This document shows, piece after piece, positions 32,803 to 43,390 of a stretch of 64,000 bases of DNA. This stretch comes from Hexactinellida sp. DTS-2022 (taxonomy: Eukaryota; Porifera; Hexactinellida). The translations under genes and the position numbers were made by a program. The notes below the pieces were generated by a model, which saw nothing but the letters and a program-made list of their open reading frames with translations, ran no database searches and was not told where the DNA came from. The stretch's first letter is position 1, and every line of letters starts with the position of its first letter. The stretch covers positions 13,506,501 through 13,570,500 of the forward strand of contig JAPNXP010000001.1 in the NCBI GenBank assembly GCA_028753945.1. The letters run 5' to 3'.

Positions 32803-33038
32803 GTTCTACTGTAAATGAACTGGCCTATAGAGGGATATGTAGGGTATTACTTCTGAATAAACAGAATAGGAATGAAACCTGGGTAATGAAGACTCAAGCC
32901 TTCGCATTGCCCTATGGAGAGGCGGTTAAACTAACGAATATTCCTCCTAAGTACCTGTTAGAGGAAGCTTATAACAATAAGAAGAGTATTGAACTGTGCT
33001 ACTATTCAAATCGAGCAAATACTGAAGTAATAATCTAA
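32803..33038 (+). other. Unidentified 78-codon open frame
   Basis: The frame starting within the TIR end TTCTACTGTA reads on through NELAYRGICRVLLLNKQ, KTQAFALPYGEAVKLTNIPP and KYLLEEAYNNKKSIELC to a TAA at 33036. It has no convincing start, but its composition is protein-like in a non-coding neighbourhood. The stop overlaps the duplication of the next MITE. The preceding sequence to 32812 is the right end of a pogo-like element (CGAGGTTCTACTGTA). It may be an exon fragment. No family recognised. Confidence 0.3.
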
Positions 33039-33040
33039 GC

Positions 33041-33345
33041 CAGTGGTTTCAACCGGGGTTCCGTGATTATTGGCAAATCGATGTAAATACATCAGAGACT
33101 CAAAATAGTCAATCGAAAATACAATCTTTAACAGCTTATTGACTATCAGACCACGAATAAAAGAAATATGCAAAAGTAAACAATCGCAGATCTACATTGA
33201 AACTGTACCTGACAATACTAGTTAATAAATAAATGTAATTAAATTTGTTATAAATATATTCGTAGAGGAATTAGAAGTGTAGGGTTCCGCGTGCTGCCAC
33301 AAACAATTTAGGGGTTCCGTATTACAAAAAAGGTTGAAACCACTG
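33041..33345. mobile_element. hAT-type MITE (305 bp)
   Basis: The ends CAGTGGTTTCAACCGGGGTT and (complement) CAGTGGTTTCAACCTTTTTT enclose AT-rich sequence. The flanks are ATCTAAGC (33033-33040) and CTCTAAGC (33346-33353), one mismatch. GGGGTTCCGT occurs near both ends in opposite senses. Confidence 0.9.
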
Positions 33346-33469
33346 CTCTAAGCTAACTTATCATAACAGCTCAAGTCGAACGTACTTATATGCTTAGCTG
33401 CCAGCCGATATATTAACATTATCGCTACAGTACTTTAACTACCGTAAATAGTGATATTCCAATAAAATA

Positions 33470-33785
33470 AATATATTAAAGCAAATTAATTATTTTCCAG
33501 AAATGAATTATAATATAATACATGAATTATATTAAAGCAAATTAATTATTTTCCATAAATGAAATTGTAATATAATACATTAATTATATTAAAGTAAATG
33601 AATTATAATAAAGTAAATGAAATTATTTCCCATAATGAATTATATTAAAGAAAATGAATTATTTCCATAAATGAATTATTTCCCATAAATGAATTATATT
33701 AAAGAAAATGAATTATATTACAATAAATGAATTATATTAAGTAAATGAATTATATTTATAAAGTAAATTAATTATTTCCCATAAA
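33470..33785. repeat. AT-only imperfect minisatellite
   Basis: Units built from AAATGAATTATA, TTAAAG and ATTATTTCCCATA repeat irregularly for about 310 bp. No coding content. The stretches on either side (33354-33469 and 33786-34015) hold nothing I recognise. Confidence 0.85.
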
Positions 33786-34017
33786 CTATTATCTAATGAT
33801 GATTGTAGTCTTAACTTAGCTCACTACTTACAGTGGATATCACATTAACAAGCATATAGGTCGCTAATAGCATAAATACTCTAGTTAGCAATTCAATGCA
33901 TTTGTCCCGTTATACAGATATCTGATTATATCAGTTATTTACAGCTATTCGTTCCGCGCAAAGGAGTTTTCATACCTTGTATCAGCACTTAACGCACTCG
34001 ATACTTCAAACAAAATA

Positions 34018-34136
34018 CAGTAGACCTCGTTAATAGGAACACCAGGGATAATCAAAATGTGTACTCTTATCCGGAATTCGTATTAATTAACTTAAGACAT
34101 GGATTCCCTGGTCTTCGTACTAACGAGAGTTTGCTG
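34018..34136. mobile_element. pogo-like MITE
   Basis: TA-flanked; CAGTAGACCTCGTTAATAGG at the left, and the complement of CAGCAAACTCTCGTTAGTAC at the right. First of four elements packed into 750 bp. Confidence 0.8.
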
Positions 34137-34138
34137 TA

Positions 34139-34317
34139 AGTTAAACTCCCGTTATAACCAAGTCGGATATAGCGAAATAACCGCTTATAACGAAATGGAG
34201 ATTTCCCCCCAGAGTACTAATGCATTAATTAGTATCCGCTTATAAGTTATAACGAATATCCGGATATACCGAAGGAATTTACAGGTCCCAACACTTCGAT
34301 ATAACGAGAGTTCACTG
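34139..34317. mobile_element. pogo-like MITE, adjoining the previous one
   Basis: The left end GTTAAACTCCCGTTATAACC lacks the initial CA; the right end is the complement of CAGTGAACTCTCGTTATATC followed by TA. The interior matches 18497-18626 and 23300-23451 (GGAGATTTCCCCCCAGAGTA, ATCCGGATAT). Only TA separates it from its neighbour. Confidence 0.75.
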
Positions 34318-34354
34318 TATCGATAAATGTAGTTATGTCAAAGGTTAATAAGTA

Positions 34355-34591
34355 CAGTAGAACCTCGTTAGTACTGTTGTATGACGGCTTACTAACTCTA
34401 TTACTATAACCATAATTAACCATGGATACTATCTATCCATGACGGTTTAATTACCGTCTTACACTTTACACTTCCTATTACACATCTATTAGCATTAAAT
34501 TAACAGGAATTATTATGTAATAAAGGAGATTTTAAGAGAACCAAAACAGCGTTAGAGTATTAATAGAGTTTGTACTAACGAGAGTCAACTG
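34355..34591. mobile_element. pogo-like MITE
   Basis: TA-flanked; CAGTAGAACCTCGTTAGTAC at the left and the complement of CAGTTGACTCTCGTTAGTAC at the right. The interior has a palindrome-like ACCATGGATA/TATCCATGA pair. Confidence 0.8.
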
Positions 34592-34619
34592 TATTACTCA
34601 GCTATTCATTATAAAAGTA

Positions 34620-34769
34620 CAGTAAACTCCGCTTAATTGGATTATCCTCTCACAGGATTTACAGAACGAAATCAGTTTGTCAAGCAATACTTTCAGTCAA
34701 AAGGATTTCTCCACTTAATTGCATCCTACATACTCGATCCAAAGGAACTCAATTAAGCGGAGTCAATTG
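34620..34769. mobile_element. pogo-like MITE, AAGCGGAGT subtype
   Basis: TA-flanked; CAGTAAACTCCGCTTAATTG and (complement) CAATTGACTCCGCTTAATTG. The same subtype leaves partial ends at 37555-37572, 50888-50907 and 63850-63905. AT-rich spacer follows to 35370 with no gene, apart from repeated GACTCGTGA words at 34930-34985. Confidence 0.8.
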
Positions 34770-35369
34770 TATATACAGTAGTGTTCGCGTAATAAAAAGT
34801 CGTATTTTGCATTGAAATTTGCTAGTTAATAGGCGAACTTGTTATTAGAGAAATAGAATTTAATTTATCACTAATGCTCATTTGGAGACTGAAAATAACC
34901 AGGAATTTTCATGAGTCATAGAGACATTTGACTCGTGATAAAATTCGATGACTCGCGAGTTATCGAGTCAACCAAATGACTCGTTAAAAGCCCTGAAAAT
35001 AACCTGAATACGGAACACCACTATAACTCCTCAGGCCTGATCACTCTTACGTCACTGGTTAGGCCGGTACCACTTTATAACTGAGTCTACCTGATGTCCT
35101 TTGTCCCTCCAGTTAGCAATAATATCCCCTGGCATACGAGCTAGCGAAATAACGTGTCCATGAGGAGATCTGTATTCTCTAAGCTGGTTGCGTCAGTAGA
35201 ACGAGTAGAGCGAGGCTCCCTATAGCGTAGCTGTAGAGAATGGGCTGCAGTGTAATTATGTATCATTGGGGGGAACCTTGTTACGGTAGTATGTAATCTC
35301 ATTGGGGAGTTGTTAAACACCCATACAGTGTATTCGTTATGTTTAACTGCTAAGATCATATAGGAGACA

Positions 35370-35900
35370 AAATACATTATTTATACGAGCCCTTAAGGCC
35401 CTTCGGTCTAGGTCGCTTTGCGCGTGTCTGTGATACGCCTCAAGTTAAATACTTTCCTCTTCTCTCCATGGAGGATGTTATAAACTAGTTCCCTTTCATT
35501 TCCAAAATTATAAGTTGTTTACCTGTTTTTGTAAACAACAATAAATATTAACATTATAAATTTGTAAATGCGAAATTCGTAATCAGCATACAAACTGTTC
35601 TCTCTAATAGTCCACCAGTGGGCAATTGGCCCAAAGTGGATTATTAGAGAAAATGGACTATTACAGATAGTATATTAATTAATAGTTGATTTGGACAAGT
35701 AAATAATTGGACAAGTAAATAAGTGGACAATTAGAAAAGTGGACTATTAGAGAGAGCAGACTGTCCTTGTTTACCTATTATAACATTTGGAAGTTAGTTT
35801 ATATCTCAATTATACATGCGGATTTATACCCCCATCACTTTAATTAATACAATCCGGACAAACAAACACACAACAATCGAGTTTTAATCATTTAAGCTGC
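35370..35900 (-). repeat. Interspersed repeat family A, complete copy with nested MITE
   Basis: In minus orientation it begins near 35890 (AAACTCGATTGTTGTGTGTT) and ends near 35375 with the complement of CCGAAGGGCCTTAAGGGCTC. A separate inverted-repeat element at 35594-35762 (CTGTTCTCTCTAATAGTCCA, with its near complement at the other end) sits inside it and splits the AACAAGTATGCTG region. Confidence 0.65.
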
Positions 35901-36655
35901 TCGTCCGCGCTACGCGCTTTCTACAACTTTCACTCGGTCCTAGGTCCCTCGCTTGTAATTCACACACATGCCTTTTCAAATAAAATCCCGGTTGTATTTA
36001 TAGACGTGATGCAATTTGAGTAATTAATTTATGTGCATTTAATATTGAGATCAAACTGAATCTAGGCGCCTATAAAAAGTGTCGGGTTATGTAACGAAAA
36101 ATTAGCAAAATTTTTATACCCCCTCCCTACATCACGCTTTTGCCATTTTGTAATAAAAAGGACGGGCTGTAACACTTACCCCCTTGAGCATTACTTAAAA
36201 TTCAAAGGCCCTATACACAGGTTGATTATATTACGGGGAATCATATGGGTAATGTTTATGTTACCGCTAGTGACCCACATAACAGTAATGCTATTGTTTC
36301 AGAGTAGGGCTGTGCCCCCCTAATAGCATAGGCGTAGGCTCCGGCCAGGGTTGGTGAGGCCATGGCCCTACCAATAATTTGTCAAGACTCAAGAGCCATC
36401 ATCTATTAAGTGTGATGCAAGTTAGCATAAATGGCCCTACCAATCCTGAATCCAAGCTCAATGGCCCTACGGCCCCTACCAATCCCCATTCCGAGTCTAC
36501 GAGTATGAACAAGTATGTTGAATTCGAATTTCGCATTTACAAATTGCTAATATGAATATTTACTGTTGTGATTTACAAAAATATGTAAAAGAATTTAAAA
36601 AAATTCGTTGTACTAAATTTAATGTGTCACAACTAGTCAGGTTTTTTGTGATATA
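35901..36655. other. Repeat-derived spacer
   Basis: Includes CGTCCGCGCTACGCGC at 35902-35918, a possible imperfect TIR element at about 36327-36508 (CATAGGCGTAGGCTCC against complement CATACTCGTAGACTCGG) with ATGGCCCTACCAAT repeated three times, and a family A fragment at 36505-36610 (ACAAGTATGTTGAATTCG). No gene. Confidence 0.45.
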
Positions 36656-37389
36656 CAGTCAACTCCCATTATAAAAAAGTCGGATATAACGAAGTAACTG
36701 CTTATAATGAAGTCGTTTAATGGTCCGGAAATGCTTCTATCTTATTACATATTAAAACTTCGGTTACAACGAAATGGATATAACTAAATTCCGCTTATAA
36801 CGAAGTCATTTAAATCCCATGATATAGCTTCTAAGCAAGGTTGAAACCGAATACTGATATATTTGGTTGAACCGAATACTATTTTCCGAATAGTTGTTAT
36901 TTGGTTGCCAACCTGATATATATCACTATTCGGTATTCGATCTCCCAACATAATATTACCAGTATTCGTCTTCGGCAGTGTATTATTCAGTCATTTATAA
37001 ATTTCCTAAATCACAAATTAATGTTACGGTATAGAGAAGATTTCAATTTTTGCGGTCCTAATTAATTTTTTCCCTAAATCATACTCCAAAAGGAGCGTCT
37101 CACGTTCCTGGATAATTTCCTGGTATTCGGTTGACGTAACCGTAAATTATCAGTATTCGTATTCGGTAGGGCACTATTCATGAACTATTCATGTTCGAGC
37201 GGTTTCAACCTTGCTTCTAAGCTATTGATCTTACTCCGATTATAACGAATTCTGCTTATAACGAAATCCGTATATAATGAACTCCGGTTACAAGGAAATC
37301 AGCTTTTAAACAACTATTTTAGATCGAACTCCGCTTAAGTATAACGAAATGAAACTACAGTCCCGAGCACTTCGTTATAACGGGAGTTG
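36656..37389. mobile_element. pogo-like element split by a nested hAT MITE
   Basis: TA-flanked; CAGTCAACTCCCATTATAAA at the left and the complement of CAACTCCCGTTATAACGAAG at the right. The words TATAACGAA and AACGAAATC recur throughout, as though made of degenerate copies of its own terminus. A 378-bp hAT MITE interrupts it at 36836. Confidence 0.75.
36836..37213. mobile_element. hAT-type MITE nested in pogo-like element
   Basis: CAAGGTTGAAACCG and its exact complement form the ends. The duplication CTTCTAAG (36828-36835 and 37214-37221) is perfect. The interior contains several copies of TATTCGGTA and ATTCG words. Confidence 0.92.
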
Positions 37390-37654
37390 TACAACTAATT
37401 TCGAGTTAAGGACTTAAGACACATTTGCAACGCAATGAACAGTCGCTTTCCCTGAATTGGGACACCTCGGGCCTGACATTGTTTCAATTAACGAAATAAA
37501 ATATACATTAGCTTATCTCTTTGAATAGATTTTGTTTTGGAGATTTTTACGAATTAAGCGGAGTCGATTGTAATTATCTTATAGCTTATCATCTACTAGT
37601 TCCATTATATTGAAATACTTCAATATTACAACACTCTCCAAATAGAAATGAGCA

Positions 37655-37663
37655 CACAAACAA
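37655..37663. repeat. 9-bp target-site duplication of the foldback element (left)
   Basis: CACAAACAA precedes the ATGGATGTGAAG terminus and is repeated exactly at 43301-43309 after the other terminus. Nine base pairs is the length made by Mutator-like (MULE) and FB-type transposases. Confidence 0.95.
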
Positions 37664-37689
37664 ATGGATGTGAAGTTAGCAGCAAGTCC

Positions 37690-39045
37690 AGCAGCAAAAA
37701 GTGAGCACGATGCATCTGGTTATAACTCCACTCTACCATAGGCTGTGGGGCTAAAATTAATACCACAGCTCTATCCCCGATGTAGGTTTATGAAATTTCA
37801 ATTTTTAGTCTCTAACACCCAAAACCACTTGACAGTGACAGTGCAAAAATTACCCTTTTTCACTAGATAACCCACATCCAATTTGAGTGAGCACGATACA
37901 CCTGGTTATAACTCCACTATACCATTGCTTGGCGGGCTGAAATTTATACCACAGCTTTATCCCCGATGTAGGTTTACGCTATTTCAATTTTTAGTCTCTA
38001 ACATCCAAAACCACTTGACAGTGACAGTGCAAAAATTACCCTTTTTCACTGGATAATTATCCCACATCCAAATTGAGTGAGCACGATGCATCTGGTTATA
38101 GCTACACTATACCATTGCTTGGCGGGCTGAAATTTATACCACAGCTCTATCCCCGATGTAGGTTTACGCTATTTCAATTTTTAGTCTCTAACATCCAAAA
38201 CCACTTGACAGTGACAATGCAAAAATTACCCTTTTTCACTAGATAATTATCCCACATCCAATTTGAGTGAGCACGATGCATCTGGTTATAGCTACACTAT
38301 ACCATTGCTTGGCGGGCTGAAATTTATACCACAGCTCTATCCCCGATGTAGGTTTACGCTATTTCAATTTTTAGTCTCTAACATCCAAAACCACTTGACA
38401 GTGACAATGCAAAAATTACCCTTTTTCACTAGATAATTATCCCACATCCAAATTGAGTGAGCACGATGCATCTGGTTATAGCTACACTATACCATTGCTT
38501 GGCGGGCTGAAATTTATACCACAGCTTTATCCCCGATGTAGGTTTACGCTATTTCAATTTTTAGCCTCTAACATCCAAAACCACTTGACAGTGACAGTGC
38601 AAAAATTACCCTTTTTCACTGGATAATTATCCCACATCCAATTTGAGTGAGCACGATGCATCTGGTTATAACTACACTATACCATTGCTTGGCGGGCTGA
38701 AATTTATACCACAGCTCTATCCCCGATGTAGGTTTACGCTATTTCAATTTTTAGTCTCTAACATCCAAAACCACTTGACAGTGACAATGCAAAAATTACC
38801 CTTTTTCACTAGATAATTATCCCACATCCAATTTGAGTGAGCACGATGCATCTGGTTATAGCTACACTATACCATTGCTTGGCGGGCTGAAATTTATACC
38901 ACAGCTCTATCCCCGATGTAGGTTTACGCTATTTCAATTTTTAGTCTCTAACATCCAAAACCACTTGACAGTGACAGTGCAAAAATGACCCATTTTCACT
39001 AGATAATTATCCCACATCCAAATTGAGTGAGCACGATGCATCTGG
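37690..39045. repeat. About 189-bp tandem repeat, left foldback arm
   Basis: Unit starts near 37698, 37889, 38080, 38268, 38457, 38646, 38835 and 39024. Each contains GAGCACGATGCATCTGGTTA, GGCGGGCTGAAATTTATACC, CCCCGATGTAGGTTTACGC and CCACTTGACAGTGACAGTGC. The outermost units are the most diverged, the inner ones nearly identical. Confidence 0.95.
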
Positions 39046-39857
39046 TTATAACTCCACTCTACTATAGGCTGGCGGGCTGAAATTGATGCCACAGCTCTAT
39101 TCCCGATGTAGGTTTATACTATTTCAAAAAACATGTATCAATTTTCATCCCATAATGACTAATCATATTTACGAGTGTGAAGTTGGCGCAGTATTCAACT
39201 GAGCACAGATCAAATCCAAATTTGAGGCCCTTCCCACAGTTGGATTTGGCCAAAAATTACACCCCTTAAAGGGGAGATACGGACATTTTTGATTCTGGAT
39301 AAAAATCTTATAATTTTTATTTTTTGTATTTATTTAAAAAAATTATGTCTGAGCACTAAAAAAAATTATTTTTGACAACAATTTTTCGAAAATGAAGTTA
39401 AAACTTTGCAAACTTTGCATACATGTTTGTGAGTAAGGGACGTTTCTTATTTCAAAATATTTCAAAAAAATATCAATATTCCTATGAGATAGAGCTTGGC
39501 AAAGTTTAACATCTATTTACTTCAGATTATATATTTCTATATTGATCGAGTGAACAAGCACATGTGCTAAAGTATTCATCTATTTGGTAATAATTCGATA
39601 ATGATTTATTATAGTTTAGCGTTTCCAATTTGTCTTTGCCATAGTCAATTATATACAGCCTAGTTCTCGTATTTTCTGCTCAACATTTATACTGCATTCA
39701 AAACTCTAAATTATTATTATTTTTAAAAATACTATTTCATACAAAGACAACTGATGTATTAATAATACACAATACCTCACAGACAATACCTAATACAGAA
39801 TAACTTTTGTATGTAAGATGAGGGAGAGCAATGGCATATAATAAGTTAAGATATATT

Positions 39858-41648
39858 CTAGGACTTGTGGGTAATAACATAATTTTTGTTAGATGTCAAT
39901 TGTTTTAGTTTTAAAACTTTAGCACAGATTTCACTGTAGATCCCCTCAAAATGTCTCCCAAAAGGGGAAGTTTTTATATAGGTATCCTTTTCAAAATTTT
40001 CAGGGTTATCGTCTTTAACTATACTTTCTAAATCTAACAAACTCTTAGTAACTGGGGGTAACATTGATTCAGTTGTCATTAAAACACACAGGGATGCAAA
40101 AACAATATTTATTTCGTCGATGTTTGAATTTGTTTTGTACCATAGTACCGCATGCATGTAGCACTAACTGTTTGAGTCGTTTATCAATTTTATAATTCTT
40201 AGCTAATTTGTAACTAATACTTGGATTATGTGTGTCGAAGGAGATGCAATACAGTTGGTAAATTTAAAATTTGCATTGGTTTTACAGTTTACAATTTCCC
40301 AGCATTTAGATAAATATATATGGATATACTTTGTTTATTGAATGCTAAACATGTACTATGCATTAATGGTTAACTATAGTCCATTTCAACTTGGTCAATA
40401 TTTATATCTTATGGAGAATTAGCTTACTAGTTAAAATCCATTTATTTAAAAAAGGAGTTATTTCGGAGAATCCCTGGGCACTACTTATCATTTCTGCAAC
40501 AGGTACAGGGCTCGTGCAAAATTCAGGGTGCTGTAAAGTAAGAGCATAATAGTATATCGATTTTGCACATATTGATGGCACTTTAATAATAGAACTCGTG
40601 GCGTCGATATTCAGTACAATATTTTTATTTTTTAAGAATTTAAAAACTTCTATCTGTTTTAAGGTATATACATTAATAATAAATGGATCTTGTACCATAT
40701 ATTTAATGTAACCGGTATTTGATCGTCAGGTAACTCTAAACGGAAAAGTATTTCAGTTTCCAAAATATCTATTATATCGTCATTGGAGACCTATCTATAG
40801 AGTTCATGTCTGATTTAATTCTTCACAAAGTTTGTCGGGATTTTAGATTAGAGAAATTACCCCTTTTGAATGCCTCGATATTCTTTTCCAATATAATTGT
40901 CTATTAAAAATATTACTTGCTGAAATATTAATTAATTGTTACCCCATTTTTTTCCTTTCACATGCATTAATGTGACGTGCATGAGTAGTTTTATTATTTG
41001 CATGTTCTAACGAAATATCACCATTGGAATGATAGCCGATAGCTAAGCATTATAATCTATTGAATTAAAATCATTCTCAATTGAAAAAGTTACAGAAAAA
41101 CAATTAGAGAATTTACATACTGCCCAAGTTTGGAAAAACGAGGATTTAAATTTCCTACTATCACATTTTTTTGAACCAATAATGTTTAAACTTTAAAACA
41201 CAAATTGAATTTATTTCTGAAAAACTTTTAGCAATTAGACTAGTCCATTCTATATTCAATCGATATTTACCATCATCATCTATGTAACTATGCTATTTAA
41301 CTCTTCTCTATCTATATAAAACTCGCCGAAACAATTTCTACTATAAAATAATTTTGTATCTTTTTCAAATGCATTAATAATTGGAAAATCAACATTTTCA
41401 GGTTTACTAAAAATAAAGCCAAGCATGTTTTCTAAATTATTCGAATTTTTTAATGGATCATTAAGTGCAAAAACAATTGTAATCAATATATATATTTTTG
41501 AAATACAAACGTCTCCTCCATTGAATGACACTATTTTTGTCCCGTTCCAACAATGAGAAGTGTCTAAAATTATAACTTGAAGCATGCTCAGTTGAAAATG
41601 TATTATAAGGGTACTGAGTCTACTGACGTGATCAATGAATAAGTGCAA
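39858..41648 (-). pseudogene. Decayed NOF/MULE-like transposase in the foldback centre
   Basis: Three open pieces on the minus strand: 41648-41280, 40698-40402 and 40157-39858. The middle one (NIVLNIDATSSIIKVPS, KSIYYYALTLQHPE, PVAEMISSAQGF) resembles the catalytic core of NOF-type MULE transposases, where an Asp in a DATG-like motif is followed by a YxLxL strand and an EM(I/L)S motif. The last has TSPFGRHFEGIYSEI, also seen in that group. The segments between are AT-rich with stops, so the gene is not functional here. A similarity search with the three pieces would settle the family. Confidence 0.55.
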
Positions 41649-41663
41649 AATTATTTCAATTGT

Positions 41664-43300
41664 ATCTCATAGGAATATTGATATTTTTTTGAAATATTTT
41701 GAAATAAGAAACGTCCCTTACTCACAAACATGTATGCAAAGTTTGCAAAGTTTTAACTTCATTTTCGAAAAATTGTTGTCAAAAATAATTTTTTTTAGTG
41801 CTCAGACATAATTTTTTTAAATAAATACAAAAAATAAAAATTATAAGATTTTTATCCAGAATCAAAAATGTCCGTATCTCCCCTTTAAGGGGTGTAATTT
41901 TTGGCCAAATCCAACTGTGGGAAGGGCCTCAAATTTGGATTTGATCTGTGCTCAGTTGAATACTGCGCCAACTTCACACTCGTAAATATGATTAGTCATT
42001 ATGGGATGAAAATTGATACATGTTTTTTGAAATAGTATAAACCTACATCGGGAATAGAGCTGTGGCATCAATTTCAGCCCGCCAGCCTATAGTAGAGTGG
42101 AGTTATAACCAGATGCATCGTGCTCACTCAATTTGGATGTGGGATAATTATCTAGTGAAAATGGGTCATTTTTGCACTGTCACTGTCAAGTGGTTTTGGA
42201 TGTTAGAGACTAAAAATTGAAATAGCGTAAACCTACATCGGGGATAGAGCTGTGGTATAAATTTCAGCCCGCCAAGCAATGGTATAGTGTAGTTATAACC
42301 AGATGCATCGTGCTCACTCAAATTGGATGTGGGATAATTATCCAGTGAAAAAGGGTAATTTTTGCACTGTCACTGTCAAGTGGTTTTGGATGTTAGAGGC
42401 TAAAAATTGAAATAGCGTAAACCTACATCGGGGATAAAGCTGTGGTATAAATTTCAGCCCGCCAAGCAATGGTATAGTGTAGCTATAACCAGATGCATCG
42501 TGCTCACTCAATTTGGATGTGGGATAATTATCTAGTGAAAAAGGGTAATTTTTGCATTGTCACTGTCAAGTGGTTTTGGATGTTAGAGACTAAAAATTGA
42601 AATAGCGTAAACCTACATCGGGGATAGAGCTGTGGTATAAATTTCAGCCCGCCAAGCAATGGTATAGTGTAGCTATAACCAGATGCATCGTGCTCACTCA
42701 AATTGGATGTGGGATAATTATCTAGTGAAAAAGGGTAATTTTTGCATTGTCACTGTCAAGTGGTTTTGGATGTTAGAGACTAAAAATTGAAATAGCGTAA
42801 ACCTACATCGGGGATAGAGCTGTGGTATAAATTTCAGCCCGCCAAGCAATGGTATAGTGTAGCTATAACCAGATGCATCGTGCTCACTCAATTTGGATGT
42901 GGGATAATTATCCAGTGAAAAAGGGTAATTTTTGCACTGTCACTGTCAAGTGGTTTTGGATGTTAGAGACTAAAAATTGAAATAGCGTAAACCTACATCG
43001 GGGATAAAGCTGTGGTATAAATTTCAGCCCGCCAAGCAATGGTATAGTGGAGTTATAACCAGGTGTATCGTGCTCACTCAAATTGGATGTGGGTTATCTA
43101 GTGAAAAAGGGTAATTTTTGCACTGTCACTGTCAAGTGGTTTTGGGTGTTAGAGACTAAAAATTGAAATTTCATAAACCTACATCGGGGATAGAGCTGTG
43201 GTATTAATTTTAGCCCCACAGCCTATGGTAGAGTGGAGTTATAACCAGATGCATCGTGCTCACTTTTTGCTGCTGGACTTGCTGCTAACTTCACATCCAT
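41664..43300. repeat. Right foldback arm (inverted copy, seven unit starts)
   Basis: Reverse complement of 37664-39490 with one fewer 189-bp unit. Even small variants (TACACC in place of TGCATC in the second unit; AATGACCCATTTTCAC in the innermost unit) are mirrored in the left arm. That shows copying between arms or replication of one arm from the other. Confidence 0.95.
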
Positions 43301-43390
43301 CACAAACAAACACAAATATTTGGCACCAAATATTATATGGGATATAATATAGTGGCATTATTTCCAAAAAATATAAAAATAACGGGTGAA

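Larger units (their letters stand above)
37664..43300 (-). mobile_element. 5.6-kb foldback (FB/NOF, MULE-like) transposon
   Basis: Two giant inverted arms (37664-39490 and 41664-43300) start with ATGGATGTGAAGTTAGCAGC. Each contains tandem units of about 189 bp, then a unique inner segment (GTGTGAAGTTGGCGCAGTAT to CCTATGAGAT). The arms differ by one unit, 8 against 7 starts of GTGAGCACGATGCATCTGG. The flanking 9-bp duplication is perfect. The 2.2-kb centre holds three minus-strand ORF pieces. Arms built of tandem repeats, a 9-bp duplication and a NOF-like centre are the hallmarks of Drosophila FB/NOF elements. The architecture is seen directly; the family link of the ORFs is from memory. Confidence 0.9.
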
